Origin: Adiantum capillus-veneris
Taxonomy: Eukaryota > Streptophyta > Polypodiopsida > Polypodiales > Pteridaceae
Assembly: GCA_014529385.2 (NCBI GenBank)
Contig: CM043963.1
Coordinates: forward strand, 76,432,912-76,496,911
Length of the DNA: 64,000 nucleotides
Direction of reading: 5' to 3'
Shown here piece after piece: positions 46,450 through 57,040 of the stretch (its first letter is position 1; each line of letters opens with the position of its first letter). The position numbers and the translations under genes are program-made. Below the pieces are notes generated by a model, which worked only from the letters and a program-made list of their open reading frames with translations, did no database searches and was not told the origin of the DNA.

Positions 46450-47393
46450 CAGCAAGAGGCCAAAACATTAATAGTTTTTCCAGGAGACCACCTCTTCAGT
46501 GCTACGAATGTGGTGGACCACATCGAGTAGCTGAGTGCCCCATTAGAATGCAAAAGAATGGTGCACTAATGCAAACAAGTCAAGGGAGTGCATTGGCAAT
46601 GCCAATACTCATTTGTAATCGTTGTGGCATAGATCATTTGATCGCACAGTGTCCTAACAATCCAAACGCACCAAAAATCACACCATTGAACTTAATAGAG
46701 ATTGTTGATGGGACACCACCAACTATAAACATAGCACCAGTGAATGCACTCACACGGTCGATGCTCCAAAAGCAAAATTACATCCTAGAAGAGAGAGATG
46801 ATGCATCCATTGGCCGAGCGATAAAGAAGAAAACACGAAGAAAGAAATCCCTTAATGCTTCTAGCTCAAAACCTAGTTCAAAGACTAACATAGGGACAGG
46901 AGAGGATCCCATGTATATGAATGACCCTGAGGATGACTCAGATTCGATAGAGACCACGGAGACCAAAACTGTTACTACAAAGGAAAAAGCCAGTGAGGAG
47001 GATCACGAGAGGGAATTACGACGAACACCAAAAGAGTATTCAAAGTTAAACCACCCAGTTGCGAACCCCCAAGATAAGCCACGAGAGACAAAAAATGAGG
47101 ATTGCAAGAGAAAGATTGGAACCTATCCAAACCCAACAGTGGAAATTGAACGAGTCCAACAACTGAGGGGTTTGGTGGAAGAAACTCAACGAACATTAGA
47201 ACCTGAACCCAAACATATCCAGATGTCGGACACAGTGTTTCCCACACAAATTCAACCTCACAAGAACTACAGGCCGTTAGCTATACCCAGTATCATTCAA
47301 GAAGAGAGTGAGGGTAGGACATCTGAAAGTGGACACACACCTTTCCTAGTAGAGAGAATGTTTGGTGAGGGAATGCCCGCCCGACCCCCTTGA
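46410..47393 (+). pseudogene. Element G: second zinc-knuckle pair and linker, in another frame
   Basis: This open stretch is shifted relative to both gag and pol. It starts over the end of the gag frame and overlaps the PR1 frame at 47362-47393, so two compensating shifts occurred. It encodes CYECGGPHRVAEC and CNRCGIDHLIAQC, both CX2CX3HX4C, at about 46500-46655, then a long Lys/Glu/Thr-rich linker. Together with the preceding pair, this gives four zinc knuckles in one Gag, more than the one or two usual in plant gypsy elements. Programmed frameshifting is possible, but plain mutation is simpler. Confidence 0.7.
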
Positions 47394-48801
47394 GGAAGTG
47401 GAGATTCCATCTTCACCATTCTCTTGTCAGGGTCCTACGTCCCACAAGATGCCATTAAATGTTGCCAAATTGATGGATTTCATGTCTTCAGAAGTTAGAA
47501 CCACCATCATGTCCAAACTATATAAAGACCCCGAGCTAGTCTCAGCTCTTCGAGCCTTCCTCAATGGAGAATTACAGGCCGGATTACCACACTTTTCACA
47601 TATGAACAAACCTGACTCGGTAATGAATGATGAGGAACATTTAGCACCACCATCTGACCTAGCGGGCCATGAATCTGTAATTGAAGTACCCGTTAACAAG
47701 TTGGGGCAATACTTTGAAGGTGATGAATCTAATGCTACTCTACCAATCACTACTAAAGGATTAACTGTAAAGGGGGTCCTTGGCGGTGGTGCGGGAGTCA
47801 GCATGGTGACAAAGAGTTGTTGGGAGTCTATGGGGCGACCTCACCTTGAAGCCACAAGCATAGTGGTAGAAATGGCTAATGGATCTATTGTTACGCCTAT
47901 TGGAATGCTAAAGGATCTCAGAATCAAGGTCTTGGGACACAAGGTAAGGCAGACTTTCATTGTTATGGATTTTTCCAAGCATCCTATGTCATTTGAGATG
48001 ATCTTAGGGCGTCCATTCATGAGGGAAGAAAAAATGGTGCATGACTGGTCCAAAAACCACGTCTACTTACAGTTCCAAGACTTTGTCATTCGAGTTGATC
48101 TTTTAAGTGGTCGAACGCATCCTCTAGGAAATAAATTCATCATTGATAATCGATCAGACACAACAATTCACTCAACTCCATTACAGTATTGTTACACGTG
48201 TAACGAAGACACGGATATTGGGGAGAACTCTCCTTATATGGATATCCTACCCGGAATGGCTGAGTCAGACAATGTCAATTGGGTACACCTAGCGGCAACT
48301 ATAGATACATGGGGAGCTAGAGGAACAACCTGGGTAACACCAGATGGGGAAGAGATACCACACATTGCACCAGTAAACATGTTAGGTGTAGTGCATGTAA
48401 CATCCAATGATAAGAAAGAGGCACACCTACCTGAGAGTGAAACTGATGATTCCTCAAAGGCTTCAGGCCAATACACATCAGAAATGGAATCTCAGGGAGA
48501 AATGGATTCAGAACCTGAGGAAACATCGAGTGAACCAAGTATAGAAACTGAACACTCAAGGCCTAGTACGACCATCTATGGTAATTTATATGAGAGTGAA
48601 GAAGATACAAGCGAAGACCTATCAGGCGAGTCAAGTTCAAACATTTACCAAAATCAAAACCTTAACAAGAAACAAAGGTCATATAAGAGACGACGATATC
48701 GAGCAAATGTGAGAGCTAGGATAAACAAGGAAAGATCTACTGCAGAATGGCTTAGCTATCTAGGGGCATGTGATGCTCATCGAAAGCTAGTAGACAATTA
48801 G
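47362..48801 (+). pseudogene. Element G: PR1 with lost catalytic Asp, and PR-RT connector
   Basis: NKLGQYFE...NATLPIT is followed by VLGGGAGVSMV, where the catalytic Asp of ILDSGAGV (element A) is Gly, one A-to-G step from GAC or GAT. The rest of the fold is kept: TFIVMDF, EMILGRPFMREEKMVHDW. A long acidic linker follows to the TAG at 48799. So this domain should not cut proteins, though its structural residues look normal. Position, flanks and the shared frame with RT identify it as the usual gypsy protease. PR2 is 4.3 kb downstream. Confidence 0.85.
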
Positions 48802-48822
48802 GGTGAACATCTCCAGAGTGTC

Positions 48823-50103
48823 ATGTGGTGCAGCCCGCGACCCATTGACCTCGCTCAATTGGAGGTTACAGAGCCGAAATTGAGTCGAACTATAAGAAGA
48901 CGTCAAAACCGAGAGTTAGCTCAACAACAAAAGGACGCAGAACTAAAAGAAAGGTCTCTGTCAGGACAAGAGCCTGCTGACTTACATACAGCTCCTGAGC
49001 ATTTTAAATCTTATACCACTGGAGAGCGAAAGGTTTTGTATGCCAAAGCCCAACGAATACCTACCAATGGAAGCAGTGGAGTCTATGATGGTCCAACGGT
49101 AGTTAAAGAGATAGAATTAGTAGAACCAGGTGAGGAGCCTAAGCCAGTATTTATTTCTCAAGACCTTACCGAAACTGAAGAGGCTGTACTTAAGGAGCTC
49201 CTCAAGGAATACACGGATATCTTTGCTTGGACATATCATGACATGAAGGGCGTTCCACCTTCTGTGGTGCAACATACAATTCCCATTATCAACACTGCTA
49301 AACCCGTCCAGCAACGACCCTATCCAATGAATCCTAAGTACGCCAAAATTGTACAAAAGGAGATTGAAAAACTTATCCAATGTGGATTCATATACCCTAT
49401 TGAGCACTCAGAATGGGTTTCTCCAATAGTCATTGTGCCAAAAAAGAATGGTAAACTAAGAGTGTGCGTGGACCTCAAGAAAGTTAATGCAGCTACTAGG
49501 AGAGATCATTATCCCTTGCCATATTCAGAACATGTGCTTGAAAGAGTTGCGCGCAAGGAAGCTTATAGCTTTTTAGATGGGTACTCTGGTTACAATCAAA
49601 TCACAATTGCATTAGAGGACCAAGCTAAAACTGCTTTTATCACAGAGTTTGGAGTGTTTGCATTTCGTGTTATGGCTTTTGGCTTAACAAATGCCCCTGC
49701 TACATTCCAACGATTGATAAACACTGCGTTTAAAGAATTTCTAAGGGAGTTTTGTGAAGCTTTCCTAGACGACCTTTGTGTTTATTCTTCTTGGGAGAAG
49801 CATTTGTTATATCTACAAAAAATATTTGAAAGGTGTAGATTTTATCGCATCTCATTGAACCCTTTCAAATGCCAATTTTGGGTTAAGCATGGAGTCATTC
49901 TAGGGCATATAGTGTCCAAGAACGGGATATCCACAGATGAGAGTAAGATTAAAGCCATTGCCAATTTGCCACCACCTACTAACTATAAAGGAGTTCAAAG
50001 ATTTATGGGCCATGTTGGTTATTATCGAAGGTTTATTTTAAACTTTGCCGAGATAGCGCGTCCATTTTACAAGCTTCTTATCGAGTTTCACTGGACGGAA
50101 TAA
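48823..50103 (+). pseudogene. Element G: reverse transcriptase
   Basis: A complete RT in one open stretch: connector end FISQDLTETEEAVLKELL...DIFAW, fingers (VSPIVIVPKKNGKLRVCVDLKK), palm SFLDGYSGYNQI (catalytic Asp), AFGLTNAPATFQRL, FLDD at 49762-49773 in place of YxDD, LGHIVSKNG, GYYRRFI. It ends at TAA 50101, where the following residues fit the usual glutamine and CAA-to-TAA is one step. It begins after the stop at 48799. RT copies element RNA into cDNA. The domain itself has no internal stop and is the best-preserved RT in the window. Confidence 0.9.
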
Positions 50104-50640
50104 TGTCATCAATCTTATGAGTTATTAAAGAAGGCCCTAACAAGTGCTCCAATCCTGCAAACACCTGATTGGAATTTACCTTTTCATGTGCATATTGATG
50201 CATCAAATTTTTCTATTGGGTGTGTTCTAACTCAACCAGGAGAACATAAATTGGACTACCCTATTAGCTTTGCAAGTCGCCAATTAAATGATGCCGAGAT
50301 AAACTACACTACTACAGAGCGCGAAGGTCTAGCTATGATTTACGTAGTAAAGAAATTTTGTTGTTACCTTCTTGATACCAAGTTTGTGTTTTATATTGAT
50401 CATCAAGCATTGCTATATTTGGTAAACAAGCTGTGTTCCACAGGTCGAATTACACGATGGTTGTTAATTCTTCTTGAGTTTGACTTCACCGTTGTTGTGA
50501 GGCCTGGGAGGAAACATGTCATGGTGGATCATTTATCTCGTATCCCTAATGGCGAAGCTCCTACAGGGGTTGATGATGAATTGCCTGATACTCCTTTGTT
50601 CATTGTTGAGACAATGCCTGAATGGAGTGAAAAGATTGTT
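50104..50640 (+). pseudogene. Element G: RNase H
   Basis: Same frame as RT. Motifs: SAPILQTPDWNLPFHVHIDASNFSIG split as PILQTPDW, VHIDAS (catalytic Asp), TTTEREGLAMIY (Glu), FYIDHQALLYL (Asp), VDHLSRIPNGE (Asp). Degrades the RNA strand during cDNA synthesis. No internal stop after the TAA at 50101. Confidence 0.9.
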
Positions 50641-51930
50641 AACTTCTTAGTTAATGGTTTTCCACCCAAAGAGCTGCGAAAAGATATAGCTCGAAAATTA
50701 ATCAAGGAATGCGAACCCCATTGCTTACTAGCGGGAACTCTCTATAAGAGAGGAAAAGATGATGTTCTTAGACGCTGTGCCCACGAGGATGAGTATTTAT
50801 ATATTCTACAAGAGGCACACATGGGCGTGGCTGGTGGTCACTTTTCAAGAAAGTTGACTGCCCGAAAGATCTTACAGTCAGGCTATTGGTGGCCCACTTT
50901 GTTTAAGGATGCATCACTTTTTGCAAAGGGATGTGATGAATTCCAACGCTTCAAGAAGCCACAAAGAGGGGATAGGATGCCTCTATATCCCATCAAGGTA
51001 ACCCAACCATTTGAAAAGTGGGGCTTAGACTTTGTAGGACCGATTAGTCTGGCTGCATGTAACACGCAATCACGATATATCATTGTGGCTACCGACTATG
51101 TAACCAAATAGGCTGAAGCAAAATCAACACGAAAGTTGGATGCAAAAACAACAGCTAAGTTCCTCTTTGAGAACATTATCACACATTTTGAATGCCCCTT
51201 TGAACTTGTGAGTGACAATGGAACTCATTTTATAAATGAAGTAATAAAATAACTCACATCAAACTTCATGATATCTCACCACAAGTCTACACCCTATTAT
51301 CCCCAAGCAAATGGCCAAGCTGAGAGTACCAACAAAACTCTCATCTCCATTTTGACAAAGACAGTTGAGGCTCATCGCACTGATTGGTACCTAAATCTTA
51401 CATCAGCTTTATGGGCTTATCGTACTGCGTATAAAGTTGCTATTAATTGCACACCATTTAAGATGGTGTATGGCCAAGAAGCAGTTATGCCATGGGAGTT
51501 TGTCATTCCTAGTCTTCAAGTAGCTTCTCAAGAAGGTTGGGATGGTAACCCCTTAGTGGAGCGATTATATATCCTGGAAAGGCTAGATGAAGAGAGGCAA
51601 TTAGCTGTGCGAAATTCTCTAGTGGAGAAGGACAGGAGAAAGAAGTGGTTTGATAGCCATTTAAAGGATAAAGACATCAAGGTTGGTGATAAAGTTCTTA
51701 TGTACGGGGTACGTAATGAAAAGAAGAAATTGAAATACGCTGGTAAGGGACCATATCGAGTGTGTGAAATTACCCCGCAAGGTACCATTCGTGTGGAGAC
51801 TCTAGATGGAGTTGAAACCATTGGATTCATTAATGGGAGTAAATTCAAAAGATATTATGATCCTCTAAGCCAGGAAGAGTTGCAAGCCATCCATCAAAAG
51901 AAGGCTGCCAAGGAACAAGCAGAGCTTTAA
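50641..51930 (+). pseudogene. Element G: integrase
   Basis: Single H2C2 module with GTLYKRGKD, EAHMGVAGGHF and GCDEFQ, where the last Cys is Phe. Catalytic core: Asp in WGLDFVGPIS, stop at 51109 in place of the expected Trp (TGG to TAG), Asp in LVSDNGTHF, stop at 51250, Glu in NGQAESTNKT. The C-terminus (KVLMYGVRNEKKKLKYAGKGPYRV...LDGVE) ends at TAA 51928; no chromodomain. Unlike A and D there is only one zinc module: the RNase H connector (EWSEKIVNFL) leads straight into LYKRGKD. Confidence 0.9.
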
Positions 51931-53217
51931 AAAATCCAAGAAAGAGTTGAGGCTCGAGAACGACAACAACGTTTTAGACGCCAACGAGAGGCTAATCTGG
52001 GAATCACGCAAGCATTTTTCGAGGACACAGATGACAACTCATTAGAATCTGAGCCACCCCTACGATACCCAATTGAGCTAAATAGTCCCTATGGGAAAGT
52101 ACTAGACAATGCCTTATTAGATACGGGAGCTAAACACAATTTGTTATCCTATGGAGTTTGGTGTCAATTAGGGAAACCGACCCTATCCCCGAGTATGATG
52201 CAAGTCAAGGGCATTAATAAAAAGAAAACTACTATTCTTGGAGTCCTTCAGACCCCTGTTGTCTATGACAATGGAAGCATAGTGCAAAGGTTTCTAGTCA
52301 TGACCGCGGGAGCTATGGAAGGCAACGTAAACCTGGGACGCACGTGGATGTTGGCAACCAAATTCACTATTGATTGGGATACTGGTAGTGTCACGACGCG
52401 ACCACCGACTCTTACCCCTATCATTCAAGCAAAGTCACTTACGTTGCAAACTCTAGCAAAGTTGAAGGATAGCCAACATTCACAAGCCAAGGTGGTTAAC
52501 TTGTCTTTGCCGGCTACCCATGAACCTAGCACTTCAACACTTGTAGTTGCAGCAAGCAGTAATATTGCAAGTACTCAACCTGCACGACCTAAGAGTACAT
52601 ATCAATGGGTCCCCAAGGCCTTACTTCCAACTACCTCAACCCTCCCATCCATTCCAAGAAAAAATTCCCCTGGAAAACCAAGAGCGCGCTCTAGGAGAGT
52701 CAAGACCAAATCACGATGGATTCCAAAATGACTATTAGAAGCCCAAGGCTACTATGATGGAAATGAGCAAATCTGGGTACCTAAACGTAAAATGTGTCCT
52801 TCCCTATCGACAACAAACCCATATGAGTCAAACAGTGTAACGCTAAAGCCAATGGCAGACCGTGGGAAGGGAAAGATCACAGAATGCTACACACCTAGTC
52901 CAGAGCTAGCTTGGGCTCCAAGGCAAAACCAATTTATTCCACCTAGCTCAGGAAGGGGGGAGTTCCATGAAGCTTCTAGCTCCTCATGTAATACATCCAT
53001 AGAGGTAAAAGCTTCTACACAGCCTCCACCTACAATAGTGGACCTCCATGAAGCTACAAAGGAATCCACACCTTCCAGTGTTCAAGAATCACCTGATGAA
53101 CCACTTCAAGTTCGATCCTGGGAGAGTACCTTACCACCCTTGCAACTCGACGAGGCACCTAAGGTAATAGAAAACTACTGGCAAAAATCTTCACCTATAA
53201 CAACTTGGAACAACTAG
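51931..53217 (+). pseudogene. Element G: second retropepsin-like domain (PR2) and W-[IV]-P-K tail
   Basis: In frame with integrase after the TAA at 51928. NALLDTGAKHNLLSY carries the protease triplet DTG with the Asp codon at 52120-52122, followed by a flap-like stretch and VNLGRTWMLATKFTIDW, the position of the ILGRDW-type second hallmark. The tail contains YQWVPKALL (about 52603), SRWIPK (about 52713, followed by TGA 52729) and IWVPKRKM (about 52772), then a Ser/Pro/Thr-rich end to 53217. In contrast to PR1 of the same element, the catalytic Asp is intact. Homologues at the same place are in A and E. Confidence 0.85.
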
Positions 53218-53499
53218 TTTCAAAGGGTGACGACATCATTTCAAACGGTATGATCTACCCAAGGAAGGGGGGAGTGTTTGTGGACATTCATTATTCACTT
53301 GCTTCCCTCTCAACCTTTCTCCCTGACCTCTTAATCTCCAATCTTAGGGAATGTATATATAAAGCCTTATACTCACAAAAACAAGATAAAAAAGTAAAAG
53401 AGCAAGAGCCATAGCACAAATCATAGAAACATATTATGCACAAGAACAAGACCCTTATAATATTCGCACTCTAACCATCATCTATTTGCATGTACAGAT
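53218..53499 (+). promoter_or_regulatory. Element G: internal polypurine tract, LTR-like start and TATA box
   Basis: ATGATCTACCCAAGGAAGGGGGGAG is split here as ATGATCTA and AAGGAAGGGGGGAG (53261-53274), then TGTTTGTGG. A's terminal tract has the same context (ATGATCTA, purines, GAG, TGTTAG). A TATATATAAAGCC box at 53353-53365 and an acceptor-like TTTGCATGTACAG (53487-53499) precede the next ORF. It looks like an old LTR start kept inside the element, possibly acting as promoter. Confidence 0.55.
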
Positions 53500-53922
53500 A
53501 TGGCTAGTACGCTAGAGTCATCCACTCCTGCCTTGGGCGAGAGGTACCCTCGTTACTTTTCACAAATATTTCACATGGTCTTTCCAGTGCTTGCATGTGA
53601 ATGGGATTTGATAGGTACGCTAGCATGTGAGAGGAATTTTGAGGAGTTAGAATGGCTGGTACGTCTCTTGACCACGTCTGATCCATACTTAGTAGAGAGT
53701 GTTTCTCCCATTGCACAAGCCTACCCTTTTGACCAAGATGACTATAGGCGTCTAGTGACCTTCTTAGTAAACATGGGCACCTATGATGAAGAAGAAAATT
53801 TACAGGACTACACAGATGGCACATATGGTCTCATGGATGATGACTTTGTTTATCTCGATGACGAGGATAGGGGTTTAGCCTTAGGGTTTCCCCCCAACCT
53901 CTACAATATCCTATTCCCTTGA
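53500..53922 (+). CDS. Element G: small acidic 3' ORF, unknown function
   Basis: ATATGG start: the ATG at 53500 opens 140 codons plus stop without interruption, in an element where every other ORF is damaged. The protein is acidic and leucine-rich: MASTLESSTPALGERYPRYFS, then CEWDLIGTLACERNFEELEWLVRLL, QAYPFDQDDYRRLVTFL, and an Asp/Glu-rich end (YDEEENLQDY, DDDFVYLDDEDRG). No signal peptide, membrane segment or nucleic-acid-binding motif is seen. It sits between two polypurine-like tracts and has no similarity I can see to the large 3' ORF of A. Could be a captured host fragment or an element-specific accessory protein. Confidence 0.55.
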   Translation: MASTLESSTPALGERYPRYFSQIFHMVFPVLACEWDLIGTLACERNFEELEWLVRLLTTSDPYLVESVSPIAQAYPFDQDDYRRLVTFLVNMGTYDEEENLQDYTDGTYGLMDDDFVYLDDEDRGLALGFPPNLYNILFP

Positions 53923-55281
53923 CTCTCTAGGGGGAGTGCAAATAATTAGGTTAGGGTTCCTTATGTTCTTTGTTGTGTTCAATAAGTGTTGGTACCTTTT
54001 CCCACTAATGTGCCTCCTGGAGGTATTCCTTTTGTTTCCTAGTGTGTACAGGAGCGTGTTGCTATTGATAGGATTTGGACCTTCATGGAATCTTTATCTC
54101 GACTCACTCTTCAAATCAAGTGCGACCATCGACACAAACAGGTGTTTCTTGTCCATTAGCATTGCCCCTTATCTTTTTTGTATCTATGATTTTCTGCTTT
54201 AATTGTGATTGGTAGCCTAATATTCATCGCATTTGCTTAGTATCAAACATTTAATTCAATGTAATTTTTTGTCATAATCACTTGTCTAGGTTTAAAAATC
54301 AAGCAGTCCGACTAAGCTAGTTTGACCAAGTTAGGTGTTAGAGATCTTCTCTTAATACCATGGGGAATGCCTTCTTAATAATCAATGGTTACTTAGGTTC
54401 TTAATCCGATTTAGGCAGCATTGTGTGAAATGTACTAGGGCTTTCTAGTGGGCTTGACTCTATTGACCTTTAGCTTAAGTATTATAAAGGGAGTTAACTG
54501 GTGTGATGAGCCTGGGGAGGTGTATCACTGTTATATGACCCCCCAAAGTTACAAAATTAAAATGCTGAAAATGAACAAACAAAAAATAAAAGTGCCACAC
54601 TGTAAAATCTTAAGCTGGAAGAGAAATCTCAGCTTGATTTGGTACTTCACTCACATGTATTGCCTATGGTACTAGAGCCCTAGAGGTTCCCAATGTGGGC
54701 GCTTTTCCTTGAAAAGCAAAAAACCCAAGGCATACAAAATAAGCACACACATCAAATTGAATCACCGTGAAAAGACTTTGGGGGGTCAAAGAAAAAGTAA
54801 TCAGTCAGGCGATGATTTCATGAGAAATTCCTTTTATGGTATCTTAACTACAAGGTCTTCTAGATATAGCCTCTAGTCAGCCCTCGAACATGAATACTTG
54901 GCTCTCGTGATTAAACAACTTAATTGACCACAGAAAATTAAGAAGCTTACCCATGGTATTAATATTCGATCTCTAGTGCCTTTCGACCGTCAAATTAGCG
55001 ACCCCAGACTTGTTTAATTTTTTACCTTTACATCTTTTTATGCATTTGATTACATTGAAATTTAATGTTCATTACTGACAAATTGTTTGAAATTCTTTTA
55101 CCAATCAATTTGTCTACCTAAAACTTCATATGCTTTTTAATCACTTATGAGAATGCAATTACTGTGCCAATGTTGTTTGATTTTGCAGTGACTGAAGAAG
55201 GCTAAGGACATTCATCTCAAATGCTCTTCCACCTCGACGAACGAGCTTCAACTCAATAGCTTCCGAGGATGGAATCTACAT
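53923..55281 (+). other. Element G: 3' non-coding region
   Basis: Begins with another purine run followed by AGTG (CTAGGGGGAGTG, 53929-53940). A 14-bp inverted repeat TGACCCCCCAAAGT / ACTTTGGGGGGTCA lies at 54536-54549 and 54776-54789. No convincing coding sequence. Confidence 0.6.
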
Positions 55282-55295
55282 CAGGAAGGGGGGCA
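55282..55295 (+). promoter_or_regulatory. Element G: terminal polypurine tract
   Basis: CAGGAAGGGGGGCA, immediately before the TGTTAACC start of the 3' LTR. Confidence 0.85.
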
Positions 55296-55865
55296 TGTTA
55301 ACCCTCATGGCTCACGGACACCCCATCACCTACGATGGACGTGTATTATGTATTTGGTAGAGTTAGGTACCGGGCTTGTCGGACCAATAGGAAAAGGGTA
55401 AGAGTGATCGCCGATGAGAGGCGCACTCTAACTGGGACATTCAAGGGATTAGCTGGCTAAGCATGGGCGCCCAAGTGTGAATGGGTGAGCTCATATAAAA
55501 GCCAACTAAACCTAAAATTCACTCATTCTCTCATTTGTGCAATAGAAGAGTGCTCTTGCTCCATCTCCATCTCCATCTTCTTCTTCTTCACCTCCTTGTG
55601 TGTGTGTGTATGTGAGAGAGAGAGAGAGTGCGATCGAGCATTGCGGTGGCACGACGGCGGTGAAGCGGTTGAGCACGACGTAGCGGCGTCTCCTTCTTCT
55701 TCGCGGCGAGGAATCCTCCACGACAGGAGCATAGAGCGGTGAGTGACACACCATTGCCCTCTTTTGAGCTTACTAGTTAAGCTAGTTGTGTGCTTGGAGC
55801 CGTCTGTGGCTCGCACACAGTGTTAGGCAAGTCCCTTACTTCGACAGTGCGGCAAGGAGCGCACA
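55296..55865 (+). repeat. Element G: 3' LTR
   Basis: TGTTAACC ... GCGCACA, 570 bp, about 98% like 42161-42733 by eye. Followed by ATCCA (55866-55870), the right target duplication. Confidence 0.95.
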
Positions 55866-55870
55866 ATCCA
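55866..55870. repeat. Target duplication ATCCA, right of G
   Basis: Identical to 42156-42160. Confidence 0.95.
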
Positions 55871-56221
55871 CAATGGCATTTTAGTCTGTACTGAGGTTTC
55901 AGAGTCCAATTCTTGTATAGGCATCCTTAGGACATCCTTGTAGGAGTGGTCTTTCAAATTTACTTGGGTAATCACTCCTACTTGTTTTAGGTAGAGATAA
56001 TCATTTCGTCAGTCCTGGATCAATTGTATTTGTCTCAGGAATGGTCCTCCCAGGATGATTTTGTAGTTGAGTTTCTTTCCAAAATCTACAATGGCAAAGG
56101 TCTGTTGGTACTCAATTCCACAGGAGTTGAATATCACGTTTTCTAGTAAGCCCATCGATTTCTCGATGTGTCTACCAGTTGCCGTTTCACCCTTGTTTGC
56201 CTGATTGTTGGTTTTTCCCAG
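55871..56221 (-). pseudogene. Element E: PR1 C-terminal half and linker start
   Basis: The minus strand encodes NSCGIEYQQTFAIVDFGKK...YKIILGGPFLRQIQLIQDW, seen as the blocks CGIEYQQTFAIVDF and IILGGPFLRQI (about 56110-56040), then VNLKDHSYKDV and PLWI at 55871. A has CGIEYEHTFTIVDF and IILGRPFIRQL. The hallmark Arg is Gly here. Cut by H at 56222 and by G at 55865. Confidence 0.85.
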
Positions 56222-57008
56222 TGTCGGGGTATATGTGTTCGAAACATGAGCCGGGTAGGCGCGACGCCTCTGGCTGTGGGAGGTGTGAAAGAGAGAGAAC
56301 AAGAGACACTGAAAGCTCTGGCAATCACTGTAATTGTCAATTAATTGAGTAAATCTTTAGGTACAACTTAATCGATAGCCAAGGCGGACTATAAACAGCA
56401 TCGTCACTTGGATCATCTGATAACTAGGAGTTTAAGCTCCCGTTTTACAGGATTAATCGGGCCGTTAACGACACTGGGACTTAACAAGATAATTAATCAA
56501 TCTTCGAGCTGATGACAGTGATGGAAATTCCCTCATGCCGCTTTATCTACTTCAACTACCTTCAAGATTCTACAAACTTCATTTAAGTTCACTGTGTCAA
56601 TCATCATGCTTCAATCATTGTCAACCGTTCTGCAACATCCTCCTTTGTGTGCTTTGCACTGCCTTAAATATCGCTCACAAGTTTTAAATTTCTCCTCTAA
56701 TCGACTTGCTCCCATGGCTTACTTCGTCCCCTCACCAAACCAAGAGCTCCCTTGTTAACCTTTCGGCTTCGACTCTGCTTACACTTTGGCTTAGACTCCG
56801 GCTCCGGCTTCAGCTACAACTACTACCCCAACTCCTCCTTGGGGCTACGACTGTAGCTCCGCCCTCTATCTCTTCTTTCTGGCTTGCTTCATGCAAGTCC
56901 TTTCTCTTCCTCACTTAACCACAAAACTCTCTTCTTCCTATTCATCAAGTTCCTTTCTCACAATCTTGTCCGACTCCTTGCTTATGCGAGAGCGAGTCTT
57001 GCTTGTGA

Positions 57009-57040
<32 letters not shown>

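Larger units (their letters stand above)
42161..55865 (+). mobile_element. Element G: complete 13.7-kb Ty3/gypsy retrotransposon
   Basis: Bounded by LTRs of 573 and 570 bp that differ at about a dozen visible positions, with a tRNA-Asp-type primer site, a terminal polypurine tract and an exact 5-bp target duplication. Coding order: gag with four zinc knuckles, PR1, RT, RNase H, integrase, PR2, W-[IV]-P-K tail, then a separate 3' ORF. From 43789 to 53217 nearly everything is in one frame; the exceptions are nine in-frame stops and one excursion at 46410-47393. It is inserted antisense in element E. The close LTRs mark it as the youngest insertion here, yet it cannot make an intact polyprotein. 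Confidence 0.95.

Noticed and set aside
53504-53824. Minus-strand ORF of 106 codons
   Set aside because: Shadow of the small acidic ORF of G. The plus-strand frame has the better start context and runs to just before the purine tract.
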